Source: Mariprofundaceae bacterium
GTDB lineage: Bacteria; Pseudomonadota; Zetaproteobacteria; Mariprofundales; Mariprofundaceae
NCBI GenBank assembly: GCA_015488125.1
Contig: WFOJ01000151.1
Span: 1-15,010 of the forward strand
Reading direction: 5' to 3'
Length of the DNA: 15,010 bases
Both the position numbers and the translations under genes were made by a program. The number at the start of each line of letters is the position of its first letter. Within the stretch, counting starts at the first letter, position 1. Below are positions 14,093-15,010 of this stretch, in pieces. Under the pieces are notes generated by a model. It was not told the origin of the DNA, searched no databases, and worked only from the letters and a program-made list of their open reading frames with translations.

Positions 14093-14614
14093 TCAATCTC
14101 CTTCGCTACAAATATTACGCGCGCGCCAACGATTGGCAACGCGCCAACGCCAAATACCGTGAATCAGAGCGTAGCCAATTGCACTAAACAAACAGGCGCA
14201 GACCAGACAACCAAGCAAAAAAGGCGGCAAGACGGTTTGCAGGCCGTTCACAAACCACGTCAACGTTGCCTCGAAATGAAAATCACCGGCTGGAATTTGC
14301 AATAGCCAGGCGCCCAGCTTGTAGGTCAGATAAAAAATTGGCGGCATGGTGACGGGGTTGGTCAGCCATACCAGAGCGACTGATACTGGCAGATTACCGT
14401 GAAACCAGACAGCCCCCAGCGCCGCAAGTGCCATCTGCCCCGGCACAGGAATAAAGGCCACAAACAGGCCAATCGCAAAGGCCATGGCCAGTGAGCGACG
14501 GTTCATCACCCATAAATAAGGGCGGTGCAGGGCATCGCCGAGAAAACGAAGGCTTTTGTGCTCACAGAGCGTTTTTGCATCCGGTACCCGCTGCACCAGC
14601 CATCGCTTCAACAT
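14093..14614 (-). CDS. DUF2062 family membrane protein
   Basis: The 173-residue protein shows the DUF2062 pattern: an amphipathic basic N-terminus (MLKRWLVQRVP), a conserved LGDALHRPYLWVMNRRSLAMAFAIGLFVAFIPVPGQM stretch entering membrane segments at about 41-57 and 61-85, the family mark TNPVTMPPIFYLTYKLG (85-101), and a further membrane segment at about 130-152. The basic tail (RWRVANRWRAR) is probably cytoplasmic. The start at 14614 is preferred over 14683 because the longer form would overlap the end of metG by about 59 bases, and the family begins with MLKRWL. TAAGG overlaps the metG stop as a likely ribosome binding site, with 10 bases between the genes. Function is unknown; some relatives are found near glycosyltransferase or envelope genes. 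Family assignment is fairly sure. Confidence 0.85.
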   Translation of the reverse strand: MLKRWLVQRVPDAKTLCEHKSLRFLGDALHRPYLWVMNRRSLAMAFAIGLFVAFIPVPGQMALAALGAVWFHGNLPVSVALVWLTNPVTMPPIFYLTYKLGAWLLQIPAGDFHFEATLTWFVNGLQTVLPPFLLGCLVCACLFSAIGYALIHGIWRWRVANRWRARNICSEGD

Positions 14615-14624
14615 TGCCGTTGCC

Positions 14625-15010
14625 TTACTGATCCAGCCGGGGAAATACGGGTGATGGCGCGGCACACCGATGATGATTGGCAAGTAGTCCCCAGCCGCCT
14701 TCTGTACTCAGACGAAGCTGACCGACATCCACCGGCTGATTCATGATCTGGCTGAGCATGATGGCGGTTTTTTCCGGCATAAAGGGGGAGAGTTGCAGGC
14801 AAATCAGGCGCAGCGATTCCACCAGGTGGTAGAGTACGGCATCGAGCCGGGCATCTTCCCCCTGTTTGGCCAATACCCAGGGGGCATTTTCTTCAACATA
14901 GCGGTTGCCATGACGTACCACGCTGTTGATGCGCTCCAGTGCCAGATGAAAGGCTTGCTGATTCAGATGATCGGCAACATCGCGCTGCATGCTGTCAATA
15001 TCGGCAATCA
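14625..15010 (-). CDS. metG: Methionyl-tRNA synthetase, C-terminal part (runs off right edge)
   Basis: The visible 127 or so residues are the end of a class Ia synthetase that continues beyond the window. They match the alpha-helical anticodon-binding domain of MetRS: NQQAFHLALERINSVVRHGNRYVEENAPWVLAK, then VLYHLVESLRLICLQLSPFMPEKTAIMLSQI, and the end SPVFPRLDQ, which corresponds to the PLFTRID that closes the core domain in E. coli MetRS. The catalytic HIGH and KMSKS motifs are not in the window. The protein stops right after this element, so the C-terminal tRNA-binding and dimerisation domain of long MetRS forms is missing. DUF2062 and SRPBCC genes follow closely on the same strand. Assignment is by motif and is good; ValRS, LeuRS and IleRS fit less well because of the PVFPRLD end. 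Confidence 0.86.
   Translation of the reverse strand, partial: IADIDSMQRDVADHLNQQAFHLALERINSVVRHGNRYVEENAPWVLAKQGEDARLDAVLYHLVESLRLICLQLSPFMPEKTAIMLSQIMNQPVDVGQLRLSTEGGWGLLANHHRCAAPSPVFPRLDQ

Noticed and set aside
14615..14683. Longer form of the DUF2062 protein starting at 14683
   Set aside because: It would overlap the end of metG by about 59 bases, and the extra residues are outside the family pattern.

Overview
The window looks like chromosomal DNA of a Gram-negative, probably proteobacterial, bacterium with moderate GC. It carries a recA-recX-alaS core, a MltB-type lytic transglycosylase, two RlpA-type lipoproteins, an AsmA-like envelope protein and a DUF2062 membrane protein. I cannot name the genus. 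The recA-recX-alaS order is common in Proteobacteria, but mltB and two rlpA-like genes upstream and two roadblock-type genes downstream are not the enterobacterial layout. A deep-branching or environmental proteobacterium is a guess only.

Layout. Positions 1-1480, minus strand: the start of an unidentified gene at the left edge, then an AAA+ ATPase with a C-terminal DUF4143 region. Positions 1481-1770: a divergent intergenic region with a directly repeated 12-bp box placed over the ATPase promoter, and a hairpin before the next gene. Positions 1771-3098, plus strand: two overlapping genes, a DUF6765 protein with a His/Asp pattern like zinc-dependent phospholipase C, and a short protein with a phospholipase A2-like CCxxHDxxY motif. 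Positions 3163-9884, plus strand: a tightly packed cluster, mltB-like, rlpA-like 1, rlpA-like 2, recA, recX, alaS, joined by overlaps of 1-4 bases or gaps of under 10 bases. Positions 9950-10970, plus strand: two small roadblock/LC7-type proteins, each with its own strong ribosome binding site, closed by a hairpin terminator at 10988-11015.

From the right edge, minus strand: the 3' end of metG, a DUF2062 membrane protein, an SRPBCC-fold protein and a large AsmA/DUF748-like protein. This run converges on the same terminator. The metG/DUF2062/SRPBCC part is closely spaced and probably one transcript.

How the genes fit together: the plus cluster joins septal or sacculus remodelling (MltB, RlpA) to DNA repair (RecA, RecX) and translation (AlaS). 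No separate recA promoter or LexA box could be seen. The roadblock pair would be expected to bind a small Ras-like GTPase, and none is encoded here. The least described parts are the tandem CxCxC module in the second RlpA-like protein, the DUF6765/PLA2-like pair, the roadblock pair and the repeat box upstream of the ATPase. No tRNA, rRNA, insertion sequence or CRISPR array was seen.
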